A stretch of 64,000 nt of DNA, taken from positions 32,297,266 to 32,361,265 of the forward strand of contig OZ023267.1 of the NCBI GenBank assembly GCA_964006375.1. Direction: 5' to 3'. A program made the position numbers and the translations under genes. The notes beneath the pieces were generated by a model, which saw only the letters and a program-made list of their open reading frames with translations, was not told the DNA's origin and did not search any database. Numbering within the stretch: position 1 is the stretch's first letter; the number at the start of each line of letters is the position of its first letter. Below are positions 1-12,456 of this stretch, in pieces. Source of the DNA: Tillus elongatus (lineage: Eukaryota > Arthropoda > Insecta > Coleoptera > Cleridae).

Positions 1-447
1 TTTAAGTCATTTCTAACAAATGTGTATTTTCAATATATTTTTTGCAAACATTCTAATCAAGCGAATGACATCAACAGTTAAAACATGAATCTAGGACCTT
101 GCTAAAGACATTTCGTGCAATATTTACTACACCTGGACAGCACGGGTTCCAGAACTTTGTTTAAAAATCACCGATTTGGACGATTCAAATCGTCACTGAT
201 ATTTTCTAAAGAAAAATACATAATATTTTCAAAGTAATTTTTCAAGGACTTCTTGATTTAGTGGTCCAAGAAAAGTTAAAATTTGTTCATTATTTCAAAA
301 AGTGTCAGTAACTAGTGGTAGTATCAAGCTGGCGGTGGAAAATCCCTTCTGAAAGCTGCAAATTAGTATTGTGGTAAAATATAGAATATTTCATCGAAAA
401 CGAGGTGCAACTACTTGTTTTCCAAACTAATCTGTGCTATATTGTAG
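1..447. other. No gene recognised (probably beat intron)
   Basis: AT-rich sequence with no convincing reading frame, repeat or RNA signature. It lies downstream of the last beat exon in the window, so it is probably intronic. Confidence 0.5.
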
Positions 448-1017
448 TTGTCATCAAAAGCTACACAAATATCTCTATTGATTAAAGCTCACTGTGGCAT
501 TGACAACAACGAGGCAGCTGACTACCTGGCAGAGTGTGCTACATTAGAAGGTGAGAAAATACGTTATACTTGTCCAGTTTCGGACATTTATTCTTATCTC
601 GTGCAAAAAGTTGTTATTAAAAAATGGAGTCATCAATATAAAAGTGACGGCAAAGGTCACTACTTTAAAATTATTCAAATACTTCCACCCATTATATCAT
701 GGTTTAACAAATTTTCTGTAAGTAGATCTCTAGTAACATTTGTAGGTTAAGATTCTGACATGTTTTAGTACCTCAATATCTCTACAAAAGAGACAATCCT
801 AATTGTGAGTTTGGTGAGATTGGAGACCCGGAACATGTGCTTCTAGCTTGTACCATGTCTGACAAAAAATTGAAAATTAAATATTTTTTAGATGAAATAA
901 TTGAGATGAAGATAGTTCCCAGTCCTTTTAATCTCTCTGAGTTACTAGAAACTAGAAATGTACACATATATCTGAGTATTTTACTACATATAACAAATCT
1001 AAAGATACATCTTTAAA
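448..1017 (+). pseudogene. Non-LTR retrotransposon RNase H and zinc-knuckle tail, 5' truncated
   Basis: Seen: 448-747 reads AHCGIDNNEAADYLAE, the typical C-terminal stretch of the RNase H domain in I/R1/Jockey-type non-LTR retrotransposons, followed by a stop at 748-750. From about 770 a second frame reads CEFGEIGDPEHVLLAC, the Cys/His cluster that follows RNase H in these polyproteins, and runs to a stop at 1015-1017. One frameshift lies between the two. The endonuclease, reverse transcriptase and start of RNase H are missing, so this is a 5'-truncated dead copy. The family differs from the RNase H fragments at 14, 54 and 57 kb. Confidence 0.7.
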
Positions 1018-2265
1018 TTTGGAAACCTGTTCCTAGTAGCCAGTGTATCGTTATCTGCATGTGTGCGTGTATGAATGTGTACGTTTATATGTACAAATGG
1101 GATTTTGTGTCAGTGTTTAGGTTAAAGGGAGTAAAAACTGTAAATAAAGTATCAAATAATATAAGTGTTAAAACCCCTTAAAAATAATAAAAATGTAAGG
1201 AAATAGTATCTAGAGTCCTATCGTTTTTCCATATGTCTTTCCATTCTTACCAGGGGCCTCTTGTGTGTCTTTAAAGTTGTCTTGAACGACCCCAGGGCAT
1301 GAAGATTATATCCCAGTCTTATCCCAATAGAATTAAATACGTAAAATAGTAGTAACAAGATTAATTCAGATTTTCAATCCAAGACAAATGTCTGTGTGCG
1401 TGCACATATATAAAATAAGAACAAATAATTTTTGTAATCCAGTGCCTGTCAGAATGATGAATTTATGTATTAAAATACATAGTGATCTGAAAAAGCAAAC
1501 AATTCGTATTTACATATGTTCGTATTACCCCACTAAGTCTTGTCCAGACAGATATATCCCGGAAATATTTTTAAAATCACAGAACAATGTGCGAATGGCA
1601 ACCTGCCGCAGCCATATACTGCCCTAAGAACTAACCATCTAACTAACTAGTATTGTGGTACTTGCTGTGGTTGCTCGCTTTATACCTATCCTTTTATTAT
1701 TATTTTTAGTTGCATAATCCTGTAAAGTTTAAGTGTTTTCGTTATTATTTTGCTTGGATATTTTTTATTTAACCAACATGAAGATTTATTATTACTTTAC
1801 CAACTTGCCGATTGGCTTCGAGTGAACTAGTTATTGAATTACTAACGTTGACAAAGGAGCTTCCAGCCAATGTTTGTGAAAAGCTGTGATATGGCTGCCA
1901 AAAATTTGCTCTCATTTCCAGTAAATATAAAATTTATTCTGTACTATATTTGTTGTTTTTTTTTTGATCATGTTATTTTATCAATTAAATTGCATATATT
2001 ATGAATGCTAAAGAGGTCTGTAATTAAAATCCAGCACTACTATATCACATCTGAACGGTGTATCAAATCAAAGACATGCGAGATATGTCGTGTAGAGACA
2101 CACATTTTCATTCAAAAGAAGACAAGGGACAAAGAAAGCGGTGTGGATCTCTGCAGCACCGGTTGATATGTTAATCCGAACACCTTCCCCTAACATATTC
2201 GCACCACCAGGGAGGTCTAGCAGCGCACAGTAGGCCGAAGGTAAAAGAGATTAAAAGCTACTTAC
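1018..2265. other. No gene recognised (beat intron)
   Basis: Probably begins with the 3' untranslated part of the truncated retrotransposon ending at 1017, then AT-rich sequence without a recognisable coding or repeat signature. The right edge is the splice donor of the beat exon. Confidence 0.5.
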
Positions 2266-2401
2266 CTACGACAGTCATACGTCCATGTTCCGTGACAGTT
2301 TGAAAGAAGGGCGCTTCTCCAGAAACTTCACACCTGTAGATGCCTGAGCTCGACAGCTGAACGGAAGACAGAACTACTACGTTCTCGCTTGAATTGTGCA
2401 T
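2266..2401 (-). CDS. beat: Beaten path (Beat) family Ig domain, C-terminal half exon
   Basis: Seen: the frame starts MHNSSENVVVLSSVQL, then SSGIYRCEVSGEAP with the second Ig cysteine, then FFQTVTEHGRMTVV. Known: the YRCEVS-EAP-F-TV stretch is the diagnostic end of the first Ig domain in Beat proteins. The 5' border is tttttcag|ATG in phase 0, matching the phase-0 donor of the exon at 36381-36586. The 3' border is GTAG|GTAAGT in phase 1. The exon is 136 bp and has no lesion. Joined to the upstream exon it supplies the missing Cys partner of the Ig disulphide. An N-glycosylation sequon (NSS) lies just inside the exon. The rest of the protein must lie beyond the left edge of the window. Confidence 0.9.
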
Positions 2402-3400
2402 CTGAAAAACAACAAACCAAACTCTGAATGTCAACACTAGCAAAAGCTTCGGGCAGAAGTTTATTCGTAACTCTCTCGCTTAAACAACCAATTTAACTGA
2501 TAAGTTTGATAAAAGCTTTCGGAATATGTAATGTCGACGACGGCTGATAAAAGGTCGATATTCAATCTATTCTCAATTTCTGTCAATAGTTCGCCCCTTA
2601 GAACCCCTTAGGTGATACATCAAGCCTTTCTGCAAGCTACGAGCCACTCTGTTCACAAAATTGATTGCGTCATCTTGTAACTGTAACGTTACTCGCTGTA
2701 TACTTATAAGACGATATATATTTATAAAGCGAACACCTCCCCTAGACTTACACAACATCCTGAAATGCTATCATTTACCTATTATATACTGGTGTGGGAT
2801 ACCTAGCTTTTATCTTTGCCTTGATTTATCTACAAGCGTATTGTTTTTCAACATTTAAGCTACAAAGCCAGGAATAACTAGCACATAATCATAGTTGCTT
2901 CAACTTACAGTTAACTACAAGACGTAAAGTAAATATACAGTGTGCCGGATTTTGACCCCCGACATTATTGGGAACTCGGAAACCGTAACCGATACAAATT
3001 TAGTTATATTAGACAACAGTTGCACGATTACAAGTGCAACTCGAAGGTACTTATAGATTAAAAAAAAGTTCTATAGCTTCCTAGATAATATTAGCAAATA
3101 CTGAAAACTGCTATGTTTCCTTTCTTCAATATCTCAAAAACTTTGCTGCCTACTGACCTGATTTTTTTTTCAGGAACTTAATTTGCTATTGTAGTTGCTA
3201 CGGCAGCCTTAAAATTTATTTATATTCATTAGTTGCTGAGTCTTGACAGTCAACTTTTTTATGGATGCCATATTGGATTTTTTCAGCCGAATATTTGGAC
3301 TTCTTTTCTGGTCACAATGGTGTATCGCCAGATAGCGTTTTGCCCGCAGATTTGTAAAAAATAATCAATATGTTTTCCTGCACCAGCTCATAATCGCTGG
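2402..3400. other. No feature recognised
   Basis: Intronic sequence immediately upstream (in gene orientation, the 3' end) of the beat acceptor. Short open frames here match nothing I know. Confidence 0.5.
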
Positions 3401-3587
3401 ACCTGATTGATGAGTTCTCCCGTAATAAATGTATTCTATCCAGGGTTATGCCGTCTTACAACTTTCGCAAAGCGGATCTGAGACCTCTTTATGACGCACT
3501 CCTGCTGTGGACTGGTCTTTCCTCGTGAATAGTCCTGACGACCTCGATGTGCTGTGTGAACTATTCTAGAACAAAGTATACAATGTC

Positions 3588-6007
3588 TTGGATATGCACG
3601 TCCCGAGAACAGTGTCTAGACGCGGTTCTTATCCACCATGGTTTACAAAATATATTATCAGTAAGATTAGGCTTAAATATCGTCTCTGGAGGCAGTTTAA
3701 GCGCCATGGCGATCAAAATATCTATGTGGAATTCAGTAGAGTGAGAGATTCAGTCAAGACTGATATTGAAACAGGGTTTATAGAGTATGTTTCCCAGTGT
3801 GAGTCTGGCAATTCAAATGAACCTCGGAAGTTTTGGAATTATATTAATTATAAGAAAGGCTCTAACAATATTCCAAACGTTATGTATAACGGCACAAGTG
3901 AATTTAGAGGTGCAAAATCCATTGCTGAAGCATTTGCCAGAGTTTTCAAGGAGACCTATTTACCTAGCTCCTCAGCTGACAACATGCCGTATTCGCCAGT
4001 CATTTCAAATAATACTTTGAATATTACCTCTGTTTCAGAGGACGATGTACTTACTGCTCTGAGATGATTCAAACCTGCCTTGACTGCGGGCCCAGATGAG
4101 ATCTCCTCCTTTATTTTGCGAGACTGTGCTTCTGTTTTTTCCTACCCTCTTACTTTAATCTTTAATAGCTGCATTCAACAAGCCAAATACCCGTCTCTCT
4201 GGAAGAGATCTAAGTCAAGACTGATATTGAAACAGGGTTTATAGAGTATGTTTCCCAGTGTGAGTCTGGCATTTCAAATGAACCTCGGAAGTTTTGGAAT
4301 TATATTAATTATAAGAAAGGCTCTAACAATATTCCAAACGTTATGTATAACGGCACAAGTGAATTTAGAGGTGCAAAATCCATTGCTGAAGCATTTGCCA
4401 GAGTTTTCAAGGAGACCTATTTACCTAGCTCCTCAGCTGACAACATGCCGTATTCGCCAGTCATTTCAAATAATACTTTGAATATTACCTCTGTTTCAGA
4501 GGACGATGTACTTACTGCTCTGAGATGATTCAAACCTGCCTTGACTGCGGGCCCAGATGAGATCTCCTCCTTTATTTTGCGAGACTGTGCTTCTGTTTTT
4601 TCCTACCCTCTTACTTTAATCTTTAATAGCTGCATTCAACAAGCCAAATACCCGTCTCTCTGGAAGAGATCTAAGTCGTGTCCTATCGGTAAGGGTGGTA
4701 GTAGGACAAGTGTTCTTGAATACAGGCAGGTCATTATCTCGAATAACTTTGGTAAACTTTTTGAATCGGTACTGCATCCCTTAATGTATAATCACGTAAA
4801 GGCGATGATCGATCCTGCCCAACACGGTTTCATACCTGGTCGATCTACTGTAACAAATTTATTTTCTTTCACCCAATACATTTCGACATTTTTCCAGCAT
4901 AGATCTCAGGTGGATATCATTTACACGGATATTTCTAAAGCTTTCGACCGGCTTGACCATGGCATCCTATTGCATAAGCTTAAATCTTCTGGTTTCTCTG
5001 ATCATTTGATAGAACTGTTTAGATCATACCTGAGTAATAGGAGTCAGTATGTTGCGGTGAGAGGTGTTACATCGCCAGAGTTCATGGCTAGATCTGGAGT
5101 GCCTCAAGGATCTATTTTGGGCCCTTTATTTTTTAATATATTCATAAATGATGTGGTGGTGGACAATGGTGTCAACTATTTGCTGTATGCTGACGACCTT
5201 AGGGTTTGTTTGGAAGTGAATAATTTGTCTGATTGTCGTAGAATTCAAGCAGCTCTTGATGCTGTGGTAAAGTGGAGTTATGAAAACCAGCTATCACTGA
5301 ATGTTCACAAGTGCTGTGTCATGACGTTTACTCTGAGGAAACTTCCAGTGCGGTTTGGTTATAGAATGCATAGTTCGTACCTACCAAAAAAGGAGCTGAT
5401 TACTGATCTGGGGATTACTTTTGATACCAAATTGTCGTTTGCTCCACATATTTTGAGTATAACATCGGATGCTTATAGAATGTTAGGATTTGTTATAAGA
5501 ACTTCAAAAGACTTTGTGCCAATCAAAACCATAGTAATTATATTTAATGCATTTGTCCGGTCGAAACTGGAATACGCTTGTGTCATATGGTGCCCAAACA
5601 ATTCTGTGTACATTGCTTGCTTGGAGCGAGTACAGAGGCGATTCCTAAAATTTCTTGTATTTAAGGAGGATGGCATCTACCCTGCACAACATGTTTCTCA
5701 TTCGTGCCTATTCTCAAGATTTTCTGCCAATAGCTTGCAACAGAGTCGTAATTACACTTTTATTATGTTTTTATATAAAATAATTTCGAATGAGATTGAC
5801 TGCTCTGATAGCCTGGCTGGGTTAAACTTTCTAGTGCCGACGTTTAATGCAAGAAACACTTTGACTTTCTACTTACCCACTGCAACGCTCAATGTGGTAC
5901 AGTCCTCACCACTGTATACAATGTGTACTTTATATAATCAGCTGAATGGTAGTATTGACATTTTCCACTGCACGGCTGCTGAGGTCAAGCAACTGATGTT
6001 ACACTAA
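3588..6007 (+). pseudogene. Reverse transcriptase ORF of the LINE at 3.4-6.1 kb
   Basis: Upstream frame 3588-4067 gives the pre-RT linker (PPWFTKYIISKIRLKYRLW; FWNYINYKKG). The long frame 4541-6007 gives the RT: AGPDEISSFILRDCA, then QHGFIPGRSTVTNLF, IYTDISKAFDRLDHGIL (motif A), GVPQGSILGPLFFNIFIND (motif B) and LLYADDLRVC (motif C with YADD). The C-terminal part has LERVQRRFLKFLVFKEDG, usual in Jockey/CR1-type insect elements. A TGA after ALR (4065-4067, repeated at 4526-4528) breaks the frame just before AGPDEISS, and the 461-bp duplication adds a frameshift. The RT catalytic core itself is intact. The element is mobile DNA inside the host intron, on the opposite strand to the host gene. 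Confidence 0.85.
3752..4673. repeat. Two tandem 461-bp copies inside the LINE
   Basis: Positions 3752-4212 and 4213-4673 are near-identical; I saw one clear difference (caattc versus catttc). The four bases agtc lie at each edge (3752, 4213 and 4674), so the junction has 4-bp microhomology. Both copies carry the same TGA stop, so the stop came before the duplication. Confidence 0.9.
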
Positions 6008-6145
6008 ATTGTTCTTTCATTCTTAGTTCTGCTGACTACCTTTAGAATTGTTAATTTCTGTCATAATATTATGTGTATTCCAGCATCAAATAACTGGATT
6101 TTGTCTGTAGGATGCTGTTGTAATTTAAATAAATAAATAAATAAT

Positions 6146-7090
6146 TCACGAATCGTGGTCGACCTTTTTAATAATGTTTTTGACAACAACTGGATTGGTA
6201 CTAATGGACCTGCGCAGTGGCCTCCTATGTGTCACTTATCCATTTCGTCCAAAAAGTAGATAATAGAAATTGTAATTAGCCAGGTCAAAAAGACCTTCTC
6301 CGCCGGTTATGTAAATGTGAATTAATGGTAATCTCGGCTTAACTTTGATCTCGGGTTAACTACCGTGATAACCAAACAAATGCGAGAGCATCACGTTTTC
6401 TGTCAACATAGCAACTATGTATGAAATAATTAAATAATATAATATTGGACACGATTGATGATGCCCTTGTTTGTCCGGGCTTTGGGGTTATAATAAACAA
6501 AAATTTCTTGCACCGCTTCCGCAGAATACAGATATTAGATTATCGCTGACACATCCGACAGTCAAATTTTAATCAAGCAGTGTTGTCAGAGTGGATTTAT
6601 GATTAGGAGAGTTAGGGCAACACTAGGTATTTACTTTGTTGTTGCCATGGTAAGTGATCCAGTATCAACCCAGGCTTAAATCGTTTGTGAAACCCGCAGT
6701 AAGTGTTATTAGCACAAAAAATCTGTATTATTACTAACACTGTAGACGTATCATATAAGCCATCAATGGTATTACGCTTCCTAAACAAAAAATTTAAGAG
6801 AAAACATAAAAAACAAGAAATAGAATAGCGATTAATACATTAAATGAGAAAACACAAAATTAATGTACCAAAAACAAGTAACTGTTCGAAATGTGCGCCG
6901 GTTTTTTTTTTTTTTTGGTTGCACAGAGGTATTCGTTTTATAATATTATTTAGCAAGAAGTCACTGTTGATAGTATGACAAGTCTCGATAGTTCGTGACT
7001 TCAGATCTTGTATAGTGTGGATTGGCTTCTTGTAAACTTTATTTTTTAGGTAAATTACTCAAAAAAAAATAGTCAAGCTACATATTTTGT
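6146..7090. other. No gene recognised
   Basis: AT-rich sequence with a T run near 6901-6916. No coding or structured repeat signal recognised. Confidence 0.5.
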
Positions 7091-7094
7091 GTGT

Positions 7095-8010
7095 ATTCCC
7101 ACATTCATGTTGTGCCCCATTATTATCCCAAGGTATCTCAGGCACCTCACAGCCGCAATTTCGAGGCCATCATACTTGCTGTAATGGTCTTTATGGTTTT
7201 TCTACCTAGTAGTACCACGACTTCATTTTTTTCTGGAGCTAGCTCTAGTTTCCTCTTCTTCAGATATATGTCAATTCTTCCCATTGTCCATGATACTCGT
7301 GCCTCTATATCATCTCTGATATCGCCGCACACCACAAGTGCCAGATCGTCGGCGTATCCGATAATAGTTGTCTCCCCACATATGTTCATTCTAATCACAT
7401 CGTCGTAGTAGCTATTCCACAAGGTCGGGCCAAGTACCGATCCCTGTGGTACACCACAAGTCATTTTCATGCACAAATTATTGCTCCCAATCAGAACTCG
7501 CCGATCTTCTAGGTAGCGGCACATCAACTGAACTAGATATGGGGCCAATTGACTTCTCTGTGGTTCTGTGATGATCCCGTCGCAAGCTACTGTATTAAGG
7601 GTGTTTTTAACATCCAGCATCATCATTACCACGTACTTGTTTGGGTTAGGTTTCGCTTCATCGACAATGTTATTCACTACTTCTATCGCGTCCATAGTGC
7701 AGCGTCCTTTTATAAAACCAAGTTGTTGTCTGGCAGCTTATTTCAGCTCAATTTCTTCCGTGAGTCTCTTGTTTATTATTTGCTTGAGCAGCGCGTCTAG
7801 TAGGAACAAGGTTCTATATGATTTCTTACAAGGTTTCTCTATGAAAACTATTCTGCCTGTCTTCTATTTCTTTATGAAAATACCATTTCTAATACGGTAG
7901 TTTATTGTTTCGAGAAATATTTCTGGTTTTTCCTTTGCTATTATTTTGATGACTTAAAGCAGGATTTCGTTTAGTCCAGCTACCTTCTTTTCTTTTAAGT
8001 CAAAATCCCG
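7095..8010 (-). pseudogene. R1-clade-like reverse transcriptase fragment
   Basis: Seen on the minus strand: a degraded fingers part (8010-7700) ending QLGFIKGRCTMDAIEVV, then 7695-7147 with YVVMMMLDVKNTLNTVA (motif A, with the usual A-F replaced by T-L), MTCGVPQGSVLGPTLWN (motif B), GYADDLALVV (motif C) and KLELAPEKNEVVVLLGRK. Known: this arrangement, with the D-L-ALVV stretch after YADD and the L-APEK-E-V block, is typical of R1-type non-LTR retrotransposons. The fragment continues briefly in another frame (IMGHNMNVG) to about 7095. It has several stops and frameshifts upstream of 7695, no endonuclease and no RNase H. It is a dead internal fragment. Confidence 0.75.
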
Positions 8011-8180
8011 CACCCGTTATAGTAGTTAGAAAATGTAAATTGTCTGCTAAACATCATTTAATATACTGGTCCCTCCGATTTAAATTGAATGTAGTTTTAG
8101 AATAAACAATATGAATGTAATTTTAGTATTAAATGATTTTCAGTTCTTATGAAAAAGGAAACTTTACTAAGCTAAATTAC

Positions 8181-8183
<3 letters not shown>
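8011..8183. other. No feature recognised
   Basis: AT-rich spacer between the R1-like fragment and the (TA)n array. Confidence 0.4.

Positions 8184-8268
<85 letters not shown>
8184..8268. repeat. (TA)n microsatellite
   Basis: Uninterrupted TA dinucleotide array. Its right edge directly abuts the inverted-repeat end of a mariner-like element, a situation seen again at 36940. Confidence 0.95.
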
Positions 8269-8272
<4 letters not shown>

Positions 8273-9470
8273 GGCGCATTAAAAACGAAACAGACCGATT
8301 TGCGTCCAGATAATTAAAAAAAAACGCTGAAACACGTCAATTTTAATATTGAGGGGGACATGTTTTGCACAAAATTGAACTTTGTCACATCAACCCCTTA
8401 AGGGTGGTGATAACAACCCTTATATTTTAAATAGGGAACATGGGTCGAGTGTTGCATCATTCGAAAGCTCTTTCTTTTCTGAATTCAGCACACTCTTTTT
8501 TTTATCGACTCGTTTAAAAATTATTCACAGTTGAAGACGCAAAAATGCATGTCACTCGTTCCGATAAGAAATGTGCTGATAGTCAATGTTTTGTTGGTTT
8601 GTAAACAAAAAAATGACTATCAGAACATTTCTAATCGGACTGAGAGAAATGCGCTTTACTATTTCAGTTTATCGGTCGGTTTGATACTTGATAGTACTAC
8701 CGAAAATTAATTTCACATTGTTGTATTCTGTAAAAGAAAGAGTTGAAATAGTTACTCTTTTTTTCAAAAACGATGACTGTGTCGACCGTACCGCAAATTT
8801 GTTTAATGAACGACATCCGAACAGACATGTTAACAGAAAATTCTTTTTGGAGTTTCAAAGTTGCGACAAAGTGGTTCAGTAGCCAACAAAAAACGGGATC
8901 CTAAACGTGAATTTCCGGTTAGAAATGAGACTCCTGAGATTGAAGTTTTAGGACAAAATGCTGCAGACCCAACTTAGGGCGCGACAAAATTGGCCACTGA
9001 TTCAAATATCAAAAGAAGAACTATTCAGCGAATATTGAAGCATCATAAATTTTACCCGTATAAAAATTGAATGAAGATCCTTTTGATCGGCGACTGGAGT
9101 TTTGTGAAGTTATGACTGCACGAATAGCTGACAACGGGAACTTTCTGTTTAATATTTGTTTTTAGGGCGAGTGTACGTTTTTATTAAACTCTACAGTCAA
9201 TCGTCAATATTGTCGTTATTGGGCAGATAATAATTAAAGAAATTTTCACGAAGTCCACACTCAAACTCCACAGAAATTGATTGTCTGGACTGGCATTTTT
9301 GGAGACCGATTAATCGGACCAATTTTTCTTGATGGAAATTTGAGTGGCGAAACGTATTTGGAGATACTAGAAGATATCGAAAATCAATTAGTGTTTCAAC
9401 AAGATGGAGCTCCTCCGCATTTTTCACAACGTGTTAGGAAGTTTTTGAACAGAGAGTTTCCAGAGCAAAT
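8269..9470 (+). mobile_element. Mariner-like (DD41D type) element copy 1, right end deleted
   Basis: The left terminal repeat begins GGGTGGCGCATT at 8269 and matches the left end of the element at 36941 for hundreds of bases. The transposase relic starts near 8700 (VKERVEIVTLFFKNDDC, an N-terminal HTH of the DUF4817 type). It then shows the first catalytic region mutated (a TAG at the serine/aspartate of FSDE near 9164), VWTGIFGDRLIGPIFLDGN, and VFQQDGAPPHFSQR with the second catalytic Asp intact. Similarity to the other copy stops near 9468 inside the transposase, so the C-terminal part and the right inverted repeat are missing. It is dead. Confidence 0.8.
8688..9468 (+). pseudogene. DD41D mariner-like transposase relic, copy 1
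   Basis: The HTH part reads NDDCVDRTANLFNERHPNRH. A frame break then precedes the DDE domain, which resumes around 9270 and ends REFPEQ. Compared with the copy at 37.4-38.5 kb, this copy has lost the first Asp region to a stop but keeps the second Asp (QQDGAPPH). The third acidic region is deleted. Confidence 0.75.
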
Positions 9471-9550
9471 TAAAACTTTATTAGAACATGTTTGACTACA
9501 TATCAGACACATTGACTAAAGTTTTGTACCTTACTTGGAATACATATCAC

Positions 9551-9906
9551 TGTGTGTGTTTTTTTATTTCTTTAACGTTGGCCTATTTCCGCTACTATGG
9601 CCAGTCACCGACGCCAGGAAGCAGTCTTACTTCACTATCCTGGAAATTTTGCCGAAGCTCTGCCTTTCTGTGAGGAGGGTAGGGATCTTTAACGTGCCCA
9701 ACATTGCATGGACACAGGACCGACGGCTTTACGCCCCCTCCGAAGGGCAGAACGTGTAGACATTCAACTTGCTCAAATACAATGCCACAACCTCGGTTGA
9801 TGTCAATTGTACAATATGTACTGAAAAAGTGGAAGGAGTACCCTGGGATAAAACCCAGTACACTTCAGGGGCACACGTTCTTACCACTGAACCACCGAGG
9901 CTCTTC
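9551..9906 (-). mobile_element. tRNA-derived SINE (family A), copy 1
   Basis: In minus orientation it starts gcctcggtggttcagtgg (box A-like) and has a degenerate box B (gggttttatccca). It contains the central stretch cacgttaaagatccctacc and ends in a t/g-rich tail (tgtgtgtgttt on the plus strand). It matches the copy at 60392-60750 over its whole length. It is flanked by acatatcac (9542-9550) and acatgtcac (9907-9915), a 9-bp target-site duplication with one mismatch. Confidence 0.8.
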
Positions 9907-9915
9907 ACATGTCAC

Positions 9916-10435
9916 AAATTTATGTTTTAGTTTAATATATTATATCAGTCAGATATGTGACCCAAATAGTATGAGCTATTATCAAAAATGTTTAAATGCA
10001 TGCATGTGTAAAAGCACAGGTTAAAATAGAATTATTGGCTTGCCGATCGTACTATCCTTTGCTCTATTAGACCATTGTAAATCTTGAAAATGTTTTCCAA
10101 ATTAAGCGATCCTTGAAAATTAATTAACGTATATCTCGGGTAAGGCCCGGTCAGTCCTAATTTGTTTTGCTAATCCACTAGCAAGATATCAATTTTGTTA
10201 TGCCAGATTTAATCTGAGCTTCGAAAGGATCAACGTGGCCAACCCATGAGAATCAACCCACTCCATAAGCCATCCAGAGAATTACAGGGTTTGTTAGGAA
10301 GTTGAAAAGTGACATAACAGAGCTAGCAACGAGTGATCCTTTATAATACCATGTGTAAGTTTGGAAATGAAACGCTTTGTTAAGTATCTTGATCAATGTT
10401 ATGTAGCTTTTATGTTACTAAATATGTTTGCTTTC
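9916..10435. other. No feature recognised
   Basis: No coding, RNA or repeat signature recognised. Confidence 0.4.
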
Positions 10436-10439
10436 TTAT

Positions 10440-10545
10440 TAGCGAATTTTCATTTTAAAAAATTCGTTATTAGAAAGGTATCGATGGTGAGACTTTTCAA
10501 AAATTACTTCGAATGAGCGCTAATAGGGGCCCTTAAGACTTAGGA
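10440..10545 (-). repeat. TA-core element, 3' module only
   Basis: Read on the minus strand this gives a gcgctcattcgaa block, the stretch agtctcaccatcgatacc, and a terminal hairpin pairing cgaatttttt with aaaattcg. It matches the 3' end of the copy at 45.15-45.29 kb. No (TA)n core is attached. Confidence 0.65.
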
Positions 10546-12370
10546 GGACGGAACCGTCATGACTTGTTAGTTCCAAAAACTCAGAAATTTTAGGGCCTTC
10601 GACCTTCGGGACAGAGAAAGCAAAATAGAAAGTTCCTGGTGATACCATGCTTTATATATTTAACACTTCAACAGAAGCCTACAAAGCAAACAAGAACTAA
10701 ACAACATTCAGCTACAAGACATTATATTCTCTTACCGATGACTCAACTAGAGTTAAACTCGAGGAGCATAAGAAAAGATCACACCAATTTGGCCGCTCTG
10801 TAACCAGACCCGGGGACATTGCACATTGGACATTCTTACGCACACATGAACAGCAGCCTCTAATCGGCGTATTTACATAGTCATGTTGTAAAAAAACGTT
10901 GTTAGATTATTTAAAAAGGTTAATGTAATCATGATCGCACACGTGTTTTATCTAGCAATGAAATTTCTGTGGCGCGAATGACAGTTGACATTTGTTCCAG
11001 TTAAAGAACCATAGTGCGAAAATAGAGTAACGGCCGACTGATGATCATAAGCATAGAATATGTGGAAAATCAGAGAACACACAGATGATCTTCCATTGAC
11101 CCAGTTAGCACCAGTGAGACATTTGAACATCTGTCGGGCTTTGGAGATGGAGTAGTTTTTGGCAGATTTTTTTGTTGTTGTTATATCCGCCCAAACTGCC
11201 ATTGGATTGATTTAAAAATGACACGAGAGTGTTATTTCATATAATCACAAAAACTTTATCTCCTGAGGATATTTTTGAAATATATTATTCTATACACATT
11301 GAGGGTTGAGGAATGGTGAGCCAGCTTAGCCCGTACAGCCCAAGAAAAGGTTAGATGGGAAGTGTTTTTGGCAAGATTTTTTGTTATATCCGCTCAATTG
11401 CGGTGGAACATATGCATTATAAATTACACTAGAGAGTCACTGAGCTAATCGATGGCCTAAGAGGCTACAGACTGGAAGAGTCTGTAAATTTCAAGTCAGT
11501 AGCATCAGATCCGGTCAGAGAAAGCAGGAATAAATTTCGGTGAGCACTGATTAAAGTAGTGAGAAGAGACATCTAGGCTGGTTTTGACCAACGACCTGCC
11601 ACTGGAGAGATGCATTCACGAGAGACAGAACGTTAACCTTATGTTACTCTATGTAACATCTGCATCTAGAGTGCACTTATGAAAGACCACGATGTTAACT
11701 TTATGTGATCCTACATAACATTTTTAACATTTTGGTCTAGGGAGCACATAAGTAAGTTTACACACACGTTGTAACAAGTGGGGGATTAAAAAATGGCAAC
11801 CCCCCCCCCCCCCAAAATGTCGGGAAAACAGAAAGACCGCAATTATAACTTTACGCTAACCTATAACATCTTATATATGTATATATATGATGAGTGACGA
11901 AATCTTTGTTGTCTCTGCCTAAGCATAAACTGAATATTCACAGGCGATATTTTTCGTTCGATGTTTGGAGCGTGTACAATAGTATACCAGAGGATATAGC
12001 ATCTTCGGCTATTTTCATTGTTGACAGTGATGTATGTACGGGTATCGCTGTGTGTGTGTGTCAGCAGGTACCCTGCTTTTTCTTTTCTTTGTTTTTGATT
12101 TTGCTTCCATTCACATCTTCCCCTTCCTCTACATACTGCACTTTTCCACCGTTTTGCCGTGCTTACTCTTTGCTTATTGGATGAGGTGCTGGTGTGTGAC
12201 CATTGTCTGGAGTTCTTGACTGATGTATCGGGCTCTACGGTGTACCAGTATATACAGTATATAGTGGAGAATGTGTATGCTTATGTGTTGCACTAAACTT
12301 CGCTCTAGTACTACATTAAAGGTTTTTTTTGCGAATTTTGTATTATTTTCTTTTACTACAAATAAAGACT

Positions 12371-12373
<3 letters not shown>
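10546..12373. other. No gene recognised; two local direct repeats
   Basis: A segment with tttttggcagattttttt and ttatatccgc at 11151-11220 recurs diverged at 11361-11420. A second pair, with gttaac-ttatgt and acataacatt-like stretches, is at 11630-11685 and 11690-11750. A run of 14 C lies at 11801-11814. No reading frame looks real. Confidence 0.45.

Positions 12374-12456
<83 letters not shown>

Larger units (their letters stand above)
3425..6145 (+). mobile_element. Jockey/CR1-like non-LTR retrotransposon, 5' truncated, (AAAT)n tail
   Basis: The element contains the linker before the reverse transcriptase, the whole reverse transcriptase and a C-terminal region without RNase H. It ends in an AAAT repeat tail at 6122-6145. 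The endonuclease is essentially missing: the recognisable protein starts near 3450 with degraded frames, which fits 5' truncation during target-primed reverse transcription. A 461-bp internal tandem duplication (3752-4673) enlarges the copy. The exact left edge and any target-site duplication were not found. Confidence 0.85.

Noticed and set aside
7091..7900. Plus-strand open frames over the R1-like fragment
   Set aside because: They are shadows of the minus-strand reverse transcriptase, which has motifs A, B and C in order.
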